Position numbers and translations under genes: made by a program. Positions 8,301 to 23,300 of a stretch of 64,000 bases of DNA are shown here, one piece after another (position 1 is the first letter of the stretch; the number at the start of each line of letters is the position of its first letter). The notes under the pieces are model-generated. The model saw only the letters and a list, made by a program, of their open reading frames with translations. It was not told where the DNA came from and searched no databases. This stretch comes from Verrucomicrobiaceae bacterium (GTDB lineage: Bacteria > Verrucomicrobiota > Verrucomicrobiia > Verrucomicrobiales > Verrucomicrobiaceae): the NCBI GenBank assembly GCA_027484445.1, contig JAIXSY010000055.1, positions 248,001-312,000 on the forward strand, read 5' to 3'.

Positions 8301-11300
8301 TAGCACCACCATTGTTTTCTGCTCGAATTTGGAAGTTACCTTTGGTCAAGCTGCTAGCCGTGAGAGTGAAAGTTGCTGTGACACCAGATCCTGCAGGGAT
8401 ACGATTCGAAGGATTGTAATCCACTGTGTAATCCGATTCAGCCATAGGCACGCCGTCACGAATCAGCGCAAAGCCAATCGGAGTGCTGTTGGAAGAATCT
8501 GCGCGTGCTGAGAGAGTAAAAGTCGTTCCAGGCTGAAGAATACCAGAAGCCGGAAGCCTTGAGATTTGCGTTGTGAATTGTGGAGGTGACGGCGCTGCAA
8601 ACGCTCCATCGACGGCTACGACCAACAAAACACCAAGACGATTGAGCAAGCTCGTATCCCAACGATAGCTACCGCCAAGCTCAAACAAAGTTAAGTCGCT
8701 ATCTACCTCAGCACCAGTTCTAATGGTACTGCCTACATTGATATTACCCAACACTCCATTGGTGCCCGTTGAGCCAGCTTTGAAGACGTGGAACACATCG
8801 CCAGCACGTGGTGTATATCCGTCATTGATGAGAGTGATCTTGGCACCTGCCGCAAGACTGAGTGTGCTACTGCCACTTTGAGCTGTGACATTGATCATGT
8901 CATGCTGCTGCGTCGTGACAAGATCGCGAAGCGCATTCGCAAATTCGTCATTGTTGGTCCCAAGGCTGGAGACCCAGGAAGCGTAATGACTTTCATTCAC
9001 ATCGACTGCACCCGGCCGGTTGTAGGTTGGCAGGCGAACCTGCAGTAAGGTTTCGGAACCAGCTTGGAATATAGCATTGCCGTTGATGTTAAGCGTGCCC
9101 ATGTCTCTTCCAGCCGTGTCACCAGGAGAAACACGTGCACCAGATTGCACGGTTAATGCCAAACTAGCCCCACCACCTTGCACCCAGCCTGTTCCCGCAA
9201 TCGTCGCGCCATTCTGAACGACTGTTCCCTGGGCATTGACAGCTCCAGTATCACCCACTCCTCCACGTCCCACTTGCAGAACACCTGAGGCAACCGTGGT
9301 GGTTCCGCTGTAATCATTGTCAAGCGTCAGCACGCTCCAACCACTTCCCGCTTTGGTGACATTCAGTGCACTTCCCGATAAGTGTGAATTCACCCCAGGA
9401 GCAAAGAATTGACTGTTCGGAACTCCATCGCGGAAAAGGGCATCCCACGAAGCCTCAAAAGTCGCGGGTGTGGACTGATTGATCACCAGATTACCCATAA
9501 CTGTTGCGGCATTTTCTATGATTTCAGTACTACCACTGCTTGAGCCTAAGGTGCCAGCGTTGCCCTGGAATGAACCCACTCCACCTTGCGTAGTTAGACT
9601 GCCAATGGTTGCTGTCCGCCCCCCCACTTGCAGGATCGAATTGAAATTCATGACAACGTCATTCAAAGCCGTCAAAGCTTGATTATGGCCAAGGCGCAAA
9701 ACTGAAGTTTTGTCAAAGTCATTGGAAGTATTTGCACTGATCGTGACATCACCTGTCCACAAACTATTGTTTCCATTTAGAACAGCATAACCAGTCATTC
9801 TTCCATTGGTATTATCGTTGGCTGCCCCGGCCGTGGGGCCAGAGGAATCATTACTTTGAATCGTAATGTTACCGCTTGTGAGTGCACCATCACGAAGACT
9901 GCCATTGATGTTTAAGTAGGTCTGTTCACCGCCATTTGACACACCCCCATCTTGAAGAAGAAGGATCAGATTGTCATTGAGCGTTATATTACCATCGTAG
10001 GATACCCTACTTCCATTCGAAGTATTATCTACCCCAAGACGCTTCATTTGAGCAGGGTTGTAAACCACGTTGATGTCATGCTTGATTTCAAAAACCCAAT
10101 TCTGCACACCATCAGGATTATTGATCATCAACTGAGCGACACCACCCCGTTCAGAATCACCCAGCGTTATCGATTTGTTAGTGAGGTGCCCCACGCCCAA
10201 AACATCAGCCTGATTGGATGCATAAACCGTGCCTTGCTTGATAACTAATCCGCCTCTCCACTCGGGACTGTTGGTTCTGAACTCAATCTGTCCCAAACCA
10301 TCTTTGATGATATCTCCCACTCCAGTCAGATAACCGCCACTGTTCGTCAGCCTAACAATGCTTCGCAAATGGTTCGTCGTATTGTCCACATTTAAGCTCG
10401 GAAACACAGTCGGGACAAAGGCACCTCCGACATCGAAAGTTGTGGTTCCATCAATCTTGATGACACCATTCAAATTCAAAGGACGACGGTTACCTAAATT
10501 GGCTCGGTTGCTTGTGGCTGATGCAGAAGCCAAGTTCGAGGAGACATCATAAAGGCCACCGTAGGTGAATGTATTCCCACCCTCGAAGATCATAAACTCT
10601 TCAATCGTCCACTCTGCGCTATTGTTGCCATTTCCAAGCAGAGCTTGGAAATTCGTTCCTTGTCTGAAGATCGTCGCATCCGCCCAAGAACGATTTGCAC
10701 CTAGGATGCTAGTTGTTCCGACGGCATTGTCGCCAACATCAACCATCACAACGAGCGAACCTTGCCTAATGTCCATTAACCCTTGAAATCCGCTATTATG
10801 CCCCGTTCCATTCCCCATCAGCGTTAATGTGCCTGGTCCGGTTTTGATCAAATCGCCACGATTGCGATCCTCCGAAACGAGCGCTGCCTGAGTGCCCTCT
10901 AATGCGGAGCCAATGATTAAATTGGCATCGTTGCCTGCCACTTCAAGGACTCCACCATTGCCTTGCAGCGTAATGCCGCGATTGCCAAGACTTTCGGTAG
11001 CTCCAGTCCACCTTAGTGTGCCACCATTCATGACAATCTGATTGTTAGTCACGGCAACGGGAGAGGCACCGAGAGCCGATGCATTTGCAATTTCAAGGAC
11101 CGCGCCATTGATGAATGTCTGACCGGTGTAGGTGTTGTTCGATCCTAGGCGGACTGTTCCAGTGGTGTTGAATTGCGAAGGGGATGTGGTCGCCGGCCCT
11201 GCTATGGTCAGATCGCCATCACCAGCAATTTGGGCATTCATGGATAGCCTACCTTGACCATACTGATGAATGACCAACTCATTCGAACCACAGACAAGGG

Positions 11301-14300
11301 CAAGGTTCGCCGCTGAAATAGTCGGCTTTGGAGTCACTAAAATTGAGTTTGCAGACACCGAAACAATCACGGTTCCGGGAGGCACAATCGCCGCAGGAAC
11401 GATCGCACGGAATGACGCACCTGATCCCCCGCCCCCCGAGACCGCCACAGTTGGCTCGCTCGTGTATCCAGAACCCGAGGCTGTCACTGTTATACTTGTG
11501 ATCTGACCTCCTGAAACAGTAGCTGTGGCTGTAGCACCCGAACCTCCGCCACCTGTAATCGTTACAGTCGGCGCAGATGTATATCCACTGCCACCGTTCA
11601 AAACCAAGACCGTCGTGAGACTTTGAATTCCTCGGACAGGCATGCCAGGAAGCAGGCCCTCTGTCGTTCTCATGTTCGTGATGGTCGCATTGGCAATTGA
11701 ATCAGCAAGGTCCCCATTGGCGGCACCGTGCAGATAATTTGCAGTCACGTTAACGTTGGTTGCCGACGCCGTCGCATTGTTGGTCAAGGTCACTTGATTG
11801 CCCGAAATCGTTGCGATCGTGGTGCCTGTTGGAATACCAGACCCAGAGACCTGCATTCCTGGCAGCAAGTTAGCCGTGTTGGAAACATTCGTTAACAATG
11901 AAGTGCCACTTGCTGTTGTCGCAGTGACAACTGTCAGGTAGCGGGAATCAACCGTTGAGTCGAAGAGACGGACCTCACCGTTGCTAATGGATTTGTTCGA
12001 GACTCCTGTGTTCGTGCTTACCAAGATTGCACCCATCCCCTCACGAGACATAAGGTTCAAAGTTCTCCCGCCAAGGTCTAGATTGCTATCAGCGAGCGCA
12101 TCAAAGCGAAGGGTATTCAAGCTCATGGATTGAGCCAAGATGCCCGTGAAACCACTGCCACCCGATTCAGAAATATTCGCGGCATTGATCCATGTACTTA
12201 CCTCATTGTTCGATTCAGAAAAAGAGCGCGTTAAGGCACCAACATCTAGGTTTGCGCCAGTAAGCACTGCAAAGTCAGTCGCTGTGCGCGCTGCAGTTCC
12301 ATAGGTCGCCCAACCAAGTGCCCTGTTCAGATTGATCACAGAATTCGCAACGCCAAATCGCAATTGCAGAGCTGCAGTTCCCCCCGCTGAAGCATTTTCG
12401 ATCAAGTTGGCAGCTGCTCCATTGGAACGTGTGACGCTTCCATTGGTTGTGCTCGTATTGCCAAGAATTACAGTTAGATTTTGGCCACGGGTTTGCGCCA
12501 CGATTTCATTGGTGCCCGCACCAAAATTCACAACTCGGGATGAACCTGTATCCGAACTATAACTGGCACTGAAAGTAGCATCGGATCGGCCCAGGTTGAC
12601 CAAGCTACCGCCTCTAAGAGTAAAGTTACCAGCATTGCTAAATCTTGCCACGTTGGTTCCTTGGTGATCGATGATAAAACGACCACCGCCTAATTCAAAG
12701 GAGCCTGTGTCACTCGCCGTCAAGCTTGCTCCTGTGAATTGATAGATGACATCACCACGTCCCACTTTTTGTAGGCTCTGCGCTCCTCCAGAACGCATGT
12801 TAAAGTTCACCGTTCCACCGGCCATTGAATAGAGTCTTGCTTGCTTGCTGAGAGCTAACGTTCCATTGCCCGTGCCAAAAGTAACAGAACCAGCCTCATT
12901 GATGCCACCGATGTAGGTCGTATTTCCTGATGCCAAGCTCCAGCTCGACATATTAAACTGCTGGCCCGAAACACCATTGGCTCCTGGTTGCCCCAGGAAA
13001 AGAGCCGTATTTCCACCACCACCAATCGTGAATCCATGCTGAGTCGCATTGCCATTACCCACAGTCGCGTTCGATGTAGCCGGATTGTTGAGACCATCCA
13101 CAAGGCGGCTTAGTGCTGTATTGGTCCAGAAACCCGTGCCATCATTGCCAACTCTCGTCGGATCATAGGACACATAAAGGATACCAGCATCTAAAGTAAG
13201 CCGTCCAGCCGCATTCGTCTGTCGCTCCATTGTGATGTTGAATTGCTCGTCACCCGTCACTGTAAATCTGAACAACTCATTCTGGTTACTGCGAAGCGTA
13301 GGACCACTGCTGTTGGGCAAAGTGGAGACAGCACCAGGAACTGGTATCGCATTACCCTGCACATCCAATTTATCTCCCAACTGGCCACGCAAAATCATGA
13401 ATCCACTCGAAGAGCCTGATGTGCTCAAGATGCGGGAGTTAGTTGCAATGATATCACTGGATATGGTGGTTGAGCCGCCAGTAATGTTACCATCCACGAC
13501 CAACAGGGCATTAGCACCTACGGTGATCAAAGGCGTGAACAATGCCTGACCTGCGATATCCACGTTATCGACGGTTATGTTTCCATAAAGATAGGTTGTA
13601 TCCCCCGATGCGTTCATGATCGTCTGACCACCGGAGAGAGGTCCAACTAATATATCTTTTCTAGAGTTGGCTGAACCTATCACAATGCCATTGTTCGTGC
13701 TGATGGATCCATTTCCAGTAATGAGAACATGATTCCCAGGACCACCCACCCCCAAGGAGGATCTTCCGTTGCGAACCAACAAGTTCCCCTCGGTAATCGA
13801 AGTCACCCCCGAATAGGTGTTAAAGCCGTCGAGCACGACTTGTCCCAGACCAGTTTTAGTTAAACCTGAACTGCCTTGTATGTCGGAGCGAATCTGAAGA
13901 TTTCCAGTTTGGATCGTTCCATCGTTAAACCGTAGGACTGCGTTTTGATTGTTGATGATGGCCTCACGATTTCCAAAAACAAGGGTTCCACCGTTGATCA
14001 AGACATCCGTCGCCTGGGTAGTGCCGCCTGTTGTGCTATTGCCCATTGCAAAGAATGCACTGCTGATCATTCCCGACGCAATGCTCAAGCGACCATCCAC
14101 AATCAGCGTCTGATTGAAGGGTGTGCTGTAGCTAGTAAGCGTGGTTCCATTGTTAATGGCTCCCGATGTTCCTAGATTATCGCCGATGCTATCCGAGACA
14201 GGGCCAAAACGAAGGGAGTTGACGGACATGTCCTGACGAACAATCGAGTTCGCTGCTGTGAGGTTAACATTCATGCCGGCGCCCGACGAACCATCCAAAA

Positions 14301-17300
14301 TGCCATCAGCTGGGTTAAAATATTCGGAATCATCCAGAGGACGTAGATAACCACCATCCAAAGTCATGAAATGACTACCCGTGATCAATTGCAGGTTTCT
14401 TCCCTGGACGTAGAGATCAGATACACCTGCATTGTTGTAGCCCAAATCTCTCAGATCCTCGAGATAAGTGTGCGGCATGATACCTCCAAAAATACCAGCA
14501 ACAATAGAGCGATTGGTAGCATTGGTGCTCGCTCCATACAGCGCGACACCACTGGTATCAATGAGGCGAATCCGGACGCTATCCTTATCCAATGCTGGCT
14601 CAGCACTGCCAAAAGTTGATGTTGAATCGAGGTTCCTGATCCGCAGAACAGCTCCCTGATTGCGGTCCAATTTACCGATTGTCAAAGTCATGGCCTGATT
14701 GGCTCCATCAAGAGGCCACAAATCGATAAAGTTCGTGCTAGAGGCGATCCGGACTGATGCCCCTGAAGTCGTCGCTATGGACTCTGTATTCGGCAAGGTG
14801 CCGCCATGAATCCTGAGCCAGCCGTTGTTAAAGTTAAAGGCACTTGCGTTGTTGATTCTGTCATCGTGGTTGCCACCAGATACCCCTGAAGTCAGATCTA
14901 GTCGGCTTGTGTTATCGAGCGTCAGCATTCCACGACGTTGCAGATTGATGGCCGAAGTGCCTGAGAGTCGAGCATTTTGCCCAGCGAGTGTCACCCCCCA
15001 CTCCATCCATCCTTCAGCATCACCATAAGTTTGGTAGTCGATGCCATTCACATTCACGGTATTACTCTGCCAGTCCACAGCCGTCGTTCCATGACGCAAA
15101 ATGTTTAGTTCACCGGTGAAAGTGTTGTTGTTGGTGAGGCGCAACTCACGTTCTCCAGTCTTGGTGAAACCTCCAGAGCCAACAATTTGACCTCCAACTA
15201 TCATTTTGTTCTGAATGTTACCCGTCAAGTTGCCTTGCTCGGTCACTGTTACACCATTCACAGTGCCATCAATATGGAAGAAATTTCGGTTGGCATCTCC
15301 AGTGAGCGTAATCAGTCCATCCAAATAGGTTCTTGGATTCGGCAAAGTATCGCTTGCCATATCAATGTAGTTGGCACCACCTCCGCTCAGATCAGTCGCT
15401 ACCCCTTTGGCAGTATCGCCACGCATGGCGATGGCGACAGTATGACGGACGTTTAGGTTTCGGTAGAAATTGAGGCGTGCCCCAACGTTCGGTCCCGAGC
15501 CACTGGTAAGACTAGTTTGATCAAACAAGGAAGGTCCTGCGTAGGCAATCTCGATGCCAGACGTAACATCTGTGGAACTCAATCCTGCCCACTGACCGGA
15601 AGATGTCACGGGAGTATCCATTTCCAATCGAAGCACTCCCTCTTGAACTCTGATTCGATTGAGAGCCGAAGTAAAGACTGGTTGATGCAAAACGACACCT
15701 CCCGACTGCGTGCCACCTCGCACACTAAGGTCGAAGCCAGCTCCAGCGATTGTAGGGAAAGCTCGACTGAAGTTACCATCAAGAGTAGAACCAGTATTGG
15801 GATTCGTATCGTAGCCGGCAAGGTCAAGACGAGAAGCGTTTGCAAAACCACCGCCACTCAAGGTCGCATTCGCGGCCAGGACTAAATGCGAAAAAGTCCC
15901 TGTCCCCGTTGAGTTTCTCAAAGAGGCTGTCCCATTGATGCCTTCGCCTGAGATCTCGATGAACTTACGCAAAGGATCAGGATCATCATTGTAAGATGTG
16001 GATTGCCCCCTCAAATCCAATGTAGCCCCGGAGGCAACACTCACTCGGTTGTTGAACCCAGAGGCACCTAATGCACGAGCGTTACCCAAACGAGTTTCAC
16101 CGCCATTTAGAAGAATTTGACCACGAAGGGAAGCATCGGCATTCGCAGAGGTGGCACCTTCCGTGATATTCGTAAAGTTGTTGGCACTGAGTGTTAGCAA
16201 TCCATTGCCAGTCTTTGTGAACCCATTGTTAGAAACAATCAGCCCTGACAGTGTAAGCCCTGATAAAGCTGGAAGATTGAATGTAGCCCCGGAGGCAGTG
16301 CTGTTGTTCAATGTGAGACGCCCGCTTAGGGTAGCTCCAGTCGCAGCAGCCAAAAGTGAAACTGAACTTCCCTGATTCATCGTGATCAATTCGGGCACAT
16401 TGACACTAGCGTTGATCTGGAGAGAACCACCGTTATTAATCGTTGTTCTACCTCGGTTGGACCCCAATCCACTTGCCGTGAGCACTTGTAGTGTTCCACT
16501 ATTGACTACAAACTCTCCAAAGTAGTTGCTGCTATCCACATTTAGCAAAACAGGCTTCAAATTCCCTGTAGCGAGAGTGATCACACCGCCACCTTGAATA
16601 ACACCTAAGGTCTGAAGTGTCGTATCGCTGGACAAGAATGTCAGCGCCGCACCATCACTCATGTTAAGTGCCAAGGCTGAAGCTGCTCCTAGAGTGGCTG
16701 CTGTGGCAACCGTCGGAGCTGTTGCTGTGCCTCCAACCTGGAGCTCACCTTCATTGATATTGATGGTCCCAGTCTGCGTGTTGATTGCATTCAAGAATAC
16801 CTTTCCAAGGCCTGTTTTGGTAATCTGCTGCGCATTCGTATTGTTCGCTATTACTGAATTAATCTGCAATGCACCCTGAGTGTTGTGTTGGTGCAGAATC
16901 ACTGCATCCAGGTTTGCCGTCGAAGCATTGTTGCGAAGAGTGCCACCTGTGATAACTACGTTGTTAGCACCAACATTGGGGGTCACAAGAATTCCAGCCG
17001 AATCCAATGACAGCGTGCCTGTTAAAGTGATTGTTGACGAGATCGGGGCGTTGAAACGAATCGTTCCAGTCGTTGCATCCCCTGACGCGAGAGTCGTGGC
17101 TGTAATGTCAGTGTTAGCTCCAGCAGCAAACGCATTGGAAGTGAAAGAAGCTAACGCCGTAATGTTGTTGGTTCCTGATGGCCCTGTAGTAGCCCAGCTG
17201 GTCTTGGCTACGGTCGCAAAAGCCCCAGTAGCTGTTCCGGCTCCACCACCAGTAGTGTTGAGGATGCTGCCGACAGAGCTGCTCGTATTGGTTGTGGTAG

Positions 17301-20300
17301 CTATGCCGTCCGCACCAAAATCGATAGTTGCTCCGCTTCCAACTGCACGAGTGATAGCACCCAGGCTAATCCTTGAAGAACTACCCGAGACACGCTCAAT
17401 GCCGTTCGCACCCTGAGCAAGTGTAAGGCTGGCCACCAGCTCTTCATGACTGCCACCTCTCAGCCGAACGATACCACCAGACGTGGCAGCGATATTGGTC
17501 TGGCCGCTCACGTTGTCATCCACCCCAGGCACGGTAATGCCACCTGCCGTCCCCAATGTTAAGACAGCAGCATCCGGCAACTTCGTGCTGTTTTGATTAG
17601 TGTAATCCAATTCAAGCACACCACCACGAACGTTAACAGCACCCGTCCACCCTGTGCTGTTGACTCCCGATAGAACCAAAGTGCCTGAACCGGACTTGGT
17701 TAGCTGCCCTGCACCAGTGATGGCAGATGTTCCATTGCTAATATTCAATGACGCACCCGAATCTACAGCAATGCGAACATTAGCATTGAGTGTCATTTGA
17801 CCGGAATACGTGTTCTGAGCGCTACGCACAATCATACCACCATCTGCAGTCGAGTTGGTTAGATTGTTTGAAAGCGTAATGCCAGTTTCGCCACGCATTT
17901 CTAAACCAACACCACCACCTCCATTGATCGTTAACGGACCACTCCCCAATGCCCCGCCCGATGTGATGGCAAGCGTGCCTCCAGCAATCGTCGTTCCCCC
18001 TGAAAAGCTATTTGAGTTGTTACTCAAAATCCAAAGACCAGCCTCAATCTTTGACAAACTTGTCAGATCCGCGCCATTGTCTGTGATTTGAGGAGCAAAG
18101 AGGTTATCAGCAAGCGTGGCACCGCGCAGAACTAATGTTCTTGCACCGGAACCCGTAAACTGAATAGCACCAGTGTTGGTAAATTGAAGCTTAGGAGCAT
18201 TCGTCAGACCAATCAAATTCCCGTCTGCCCATAGGTTTGCAGTGCTGGAACCTGCTCCCATCGTGAACAATCGATCCGTGCTTTGATCATTGAACCCAAG
18301 CCAGCGAAGACCACCTGCTCCAGCTCCTGTGTTAATGATCAGATTGGATGCAGCATTGCTGCTTGATCCAATACCACTGGGCAGACCGCCATTGGCCAAA
18401 TAATAAACATCGATTCTATTGGCGACGAAATTGCTTCCGTTCGTTAAAATGCTGGTAACACCTGAATATGAGTTTCGATTGGTTAAAGTAGAGATGCGAG
18501 CATTGGAGTCATTGTTCGATCTTGTGATTCCTCCTGCCCCATTGATCTGACCTGAGTAGGTTTGACTCGCGTTTGTCACGGTTAGCACAGCACCTGCATC
18601 AAGTGTTACCGAAGTGCCAATCTGGCCTAACAAACCTCCAATCGTCTCGCTAGTCCTCAATCTAAACGCAGCTGCCCCCTGCGAAGAACCATCCGAGCCT
18701 GCATTGGACAAGTTGACGGTCGCAGCATCCGAAATCGCCGAACCACCTGCGAATTCCAAAACGCCACGGTTGACGGTGATGTTACCCGTCATGCTGTTGG
18801 AGGTGCTATTCAGGATCCATTTGCCGGCTCCATCTTTTTGAATCCCTACCACAGCACCGCCGGAACCATTGGAAATGCTACCATTGATGATGTTATTAGC
18901 CGAATTGCTACCATCAAAAATCCACAAGCGATTGCCTGTTGCGCCTGATGAAAAGGCACCATTCAAAGCGACAGCCTTGACGCCATTGTTGATGATTCTG
19001 CCATTACCCGGATTGGTCGTGCTGCTAAAGCTTTGTGTGAAGTTGATGTTACTGCCAAGTGTAAATACACCCTCCGTCGGATCGTTGAAGACAAGACTAC
19101 CCGTGGAGGTTATTCCCCCTCCAGCACCAATGTTGTCACCTTGACCATTGGTTAGGTTGTATCGTCCGCGCCCATCAAAATTATTGGTCCCAAGATCAAT
19201 CGTTCGAGCTACTGACAAATCGCCTAAAATGCTGCTCGTGGCATTGTTTCCCGCCCCCAGATTGCCTGACAACACAAGAGAACCAAGATTGACGGTGATG
19301 TTGCCACTAAAATTGTTGTTCGTGTTGGACAAAGTCCACGAACCAGAACCGTAAAGGTCGTTACCACCCACGTTTGGATTTACAATCAGAGATAAGGTCG
19401 ATAGGTCTTCATCAATCATCCCACGTATTTGGTTTCCAGTCGTATGACCGTGAAGCATCAGTGTTTTGTTGGCGAGATTGGTCACCTTAATTTTGCCATT
19501 TCCAGCGGCAGCGCTTGTTGAATCAGATCCTAAAACCAAGGGAGCCATACCATTTGCTCCGATCCTAACAGTCGCAGGAATAGGCTGACCTCCGGCTGTT
19601 TGCACTTCTTCAAACACAAACTTCTGGAAAGCTTCGACAGCCCCTAAAGTGTTCGAGCTAAGCGTAACCGTGTTGTTAGTTGTATTGATGCCTGTCACAA
19701 GAGTGCCTGACTGAATATTCGGACCACTCACCGCCATATTCAGAGCTATTCGTCCAACATCATCCAAGCTCAAAACGTTACTTGGCCCGGCAATCGGAGA
19801 ATTTAGTATTGCTGAATCCTGGGCACCTGTGTTTGCTAAATTGAAATCACGAGAAGACACATGTGGGTCACGATATCGGCTTGAATATTCAAGCCTGACT
19901 TCTTGTGGTGAATCGTTGAGTGTCCCGCCGATCCCAAGCGTTAGTGTTGGTGAAAGCCCTAACCCACTTTGCAAATCTAAATCCGAAACTCGCACTGTGA
20001 CGGTTTGATCATTGCTACCGATGATTGGAGCCGTGGTTAGCGTGGATGGCCCCAAGAGACCATACCAAGCAGCTCCCGACGTAGTCGTGTTGAAATGCAC
20101 TATACCGTCTCCTGAGAAACCACCATTCAGAACATGACTCGTATTGTCATCAATCGTTAACCGAACGCCAGTTGGAACATTGATGTTCGATCCAGTTTGG
20201 GTTCGCAATTGACCAACAGTTTCATTCTGCAGGAAGCTCAGAGTCGCTCCACGCATGAGATACAGGCTGGCATCGTTGTTGATGCCATCAGGCACTAGTG

Positions 20301-23300
20301 TGGTGTTTGCGCTATCTGGATCTGAACTATTTGTATGATTGACCACCAAAGTGCCACGTTGAATATAGACTTGTGTCAGTCGGTTACCTCCTCCGGTGTT
20401 GTTTCCGAAACTATTGTAACCCCGAAGTGTGGTCGTCCCTGTGTTTCTGAATACGAAGCTGTTCGTCGTGTTATCAGTATTGCTAATGTTATTGAATCTG
20501 CCTGAAATAGAATTGTTTGATGACCCTGCAATTTCCATGACGGAGTTGTTCAAGAGGCGAAAAACGATTCGATTGTTAGAACCTGTGTTCACGGCTCCAG
20601 CAATCGTCAAAACACCTCCAGATTCAGACTGAACTATGGCGCGCTCTGCTCCTGTATGGATTCCAGCTGTTAGCGATCCATTGATCGTAAGCCCACCGAG
20701 CCCATGACGGATCAAGAATGAATCCCTAGCATTCGTCCCATCAGTCCATGGATTAAGTGCAATGTTGTTGTTCAGAACCGCATTACCCAATGACTGATAG
20801 CGCAACACGGTCTGCCCAGCAGTCGAGGCTTGAACAGTAATGGAGCCTGTCCCCAATCGACCCGTGTAGGTATCAGCTCCCACTCTCACGTCCACATTTT
20901 GATTCATGGTGTTTTGATTACCACCAACAAAAGTTCTGCCCGTGTAGGTGTTGTTTCCTGTGATGTGAATGACGTTTCTGAAGAGCGATAATTCACCCGC
21001 TCCAGAAATAGCGTTAGCGATAGCATAATGAGTGTCACTCATGTTGTAAGTTAGCTTGGCATTGTTGGTTATCGCTCCACGTCCCAAGCTACCGATACCC
21101 CCTGCTGTTGGACTTTGCCCTGAACCAGCCGCTCCTCCTACATAAAGATTGGATGATGAGACGAAGCTGCCAAACACATTGTCTGTTGAATTGAATTGCA
21201 CATTCCCCAATCCACTGATGGTCAGGGAAACTCCTGGTTGAGTAAGGATGGGAGCAGAAAACACCATGTTACCACCCTCAATGCTAGAATTGAGCGTACT
21301 GTTATTGATGGTGCTGTTATTGAGTGTGCCGTTCTGCCCAACCAATACAGGTGCTCTAAAAGTTGCGCCAGCACCGATGGACCTGAGAATTCCACCTCTC
21401 AGGAATATGGTCTCTACTGTGTTAAAACCTGTTCCACCCAGGGATAGGATCCCAGATGGTGCAACTGACGTGAGACCTGCTGTAGCACCTAAAGCGGTTC
21501 CTCCACTTTGCGTTGAGCCATTCACAATAGCCTCACCACTCACAATGTAGGTTCCTCCGGTGTAGCTGCTATTCACTCCTGAAAGGCGCTCTGTTCCGCC
21601 TGTCTCTACACGCAACGAACCAACACCGGCGATGTCGTTGAGAGTATAAGCAACAGTTGAGAATCCTCGTTTGATGCTGAGCCATCCGTTGTTCAAGATA
21701 GCTCCAGCACCTTCCGTGCCTCCACCTAGGCTACCAAGAGCCTGCACGCCATCTCCAATTTGCAAAACACCTTCCAAAATATTCGTGGAGCCACTGTATT
21801 GGTTATCATTCACTAAAATCACCTTTCCTCGGCCCGTCTTCGTGAAGGTTAAGCTTCCAGAAGACAACCCTGATCCAGGATTGTTCACAAGAGTCGTCTC
21901 GAAAATGACATTCCCTAGAGTGTTATGCTGATGAACAATGAGTTCATTGGAAACGTAGGCACCACTCCCTCCTGAAAGACCCACCTGCCCCGTAAACAAA
22001 ATGTCAGTATCACCAACATTCCGTGTTACCAAGATACCTCCAGAATCTAGAACACGAGTATCTGTTGGAGAGCCATCCAAGCGTACATCAATTTGATTGG
22101 CCTGAGGTTGGTTGAATCGAAGTGAACCGGTGTTTTGGGTAAAGTCAAAAGTGCCTAGCACATCCGTGTTGGCTCCAATCAAGGGTGCGGATGAACCACT
22201 GCCACCGACGGTCAAAAAGTTACTATTCAGCAAGCCTGTAATTGTTGTAACATTTCCATCCGAGCTGCCGACTGCCCAGGTTTGAACAGCACCTCCATTG
22301 CCATAAGTTGCAAAGCCACCGAGGATACCCATTCCAAGCACTTCATCGTTGATCATTGTCGTAGCGGCAGTCGCTCCATGAATTTGAAGAACGCTGCCAG
22401 GTTCTAGCGTGCTGAAGTTCGGTCCCCTGGTGATGGCACCAAAATTGACTCTGCCGCCCATGCCAGCGAGAGCAGAAACTGTTGTTAATCCCGCACCTAG
22501 AAAGGTGGTGCCGATCTGCTCGACAACGCTAGCACTAGCTCCACCTGCCAAAAGAAGCCTACCTCCAGCAAGGCGCAAATTGCCCGGAATGAGATTGTTC
22601 ACTCCTGCACCACTGTAGTTGAGTGTTAGCTCTGAGGAACCACTCAATGTCGTCAATCCAGAAAAGCCTTGATTGGATGTGATCTGCAGTCTTGCTATCT
22701 GACTTAAGGTAAGCCCACCCGCACCACTAGACGAACCGCTCCAGATGGTATTTGAGACATTGCCTTGGGGGGCAGACGTCAAGGTTAAAACTGGAACTGG
22801 AATACCCACTTGCTGGAAATCTAGACTTCCAGCGCCACTCAAACTGCCAATCGTATCTGGACGACGGAGACGCAATTGAGCCCCAGAACTAACATTCACG
22901 AAAACGGAATCGCCTAAAACACCTGTCGTATTGTTCAGAATCAAGGTGCCGCCCGATACATTCACATTACCACGCTGCGTCACGTTGCTATCGGTTAAAG
23001 AACTGGAAGTGTCCGCTCTCAACTCCCAGCCTGAGGAATGTGTGGATAGAACATTAATCGTGCCCAAACCGACAAGGGCACCATCGAAGAAGTCATTGAA
23101 AACACTCACTTCTGTATTGTTGATGTTGATGACACCACCATTGAAGTTCAGAAATTTACTACCATTCAGTTCTTGAGAAGCGAGTCCGCGAACCGTTTGC
23201 GTGGATCCGTTGAGATTGAATACAGAATTGGCATTGGTCACACCTGTGGTTCCTGCAAAAAGTCGAATCTCTGTTGAAGCAGGAAGAAGTCCGTAGCCAG

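Noticed and set aside
16880..17416. Long plus-strand frame (178 codons) opposite the giant gene, and many like it from 5.5 to 29.7 kb
   Set aside because: They lie antisense to a clearly coding repeat protein, have Val/Pro/Leu-rich composition from complementing Gly/Thr/Asn codons, and lack ribosome sites or family motifs.
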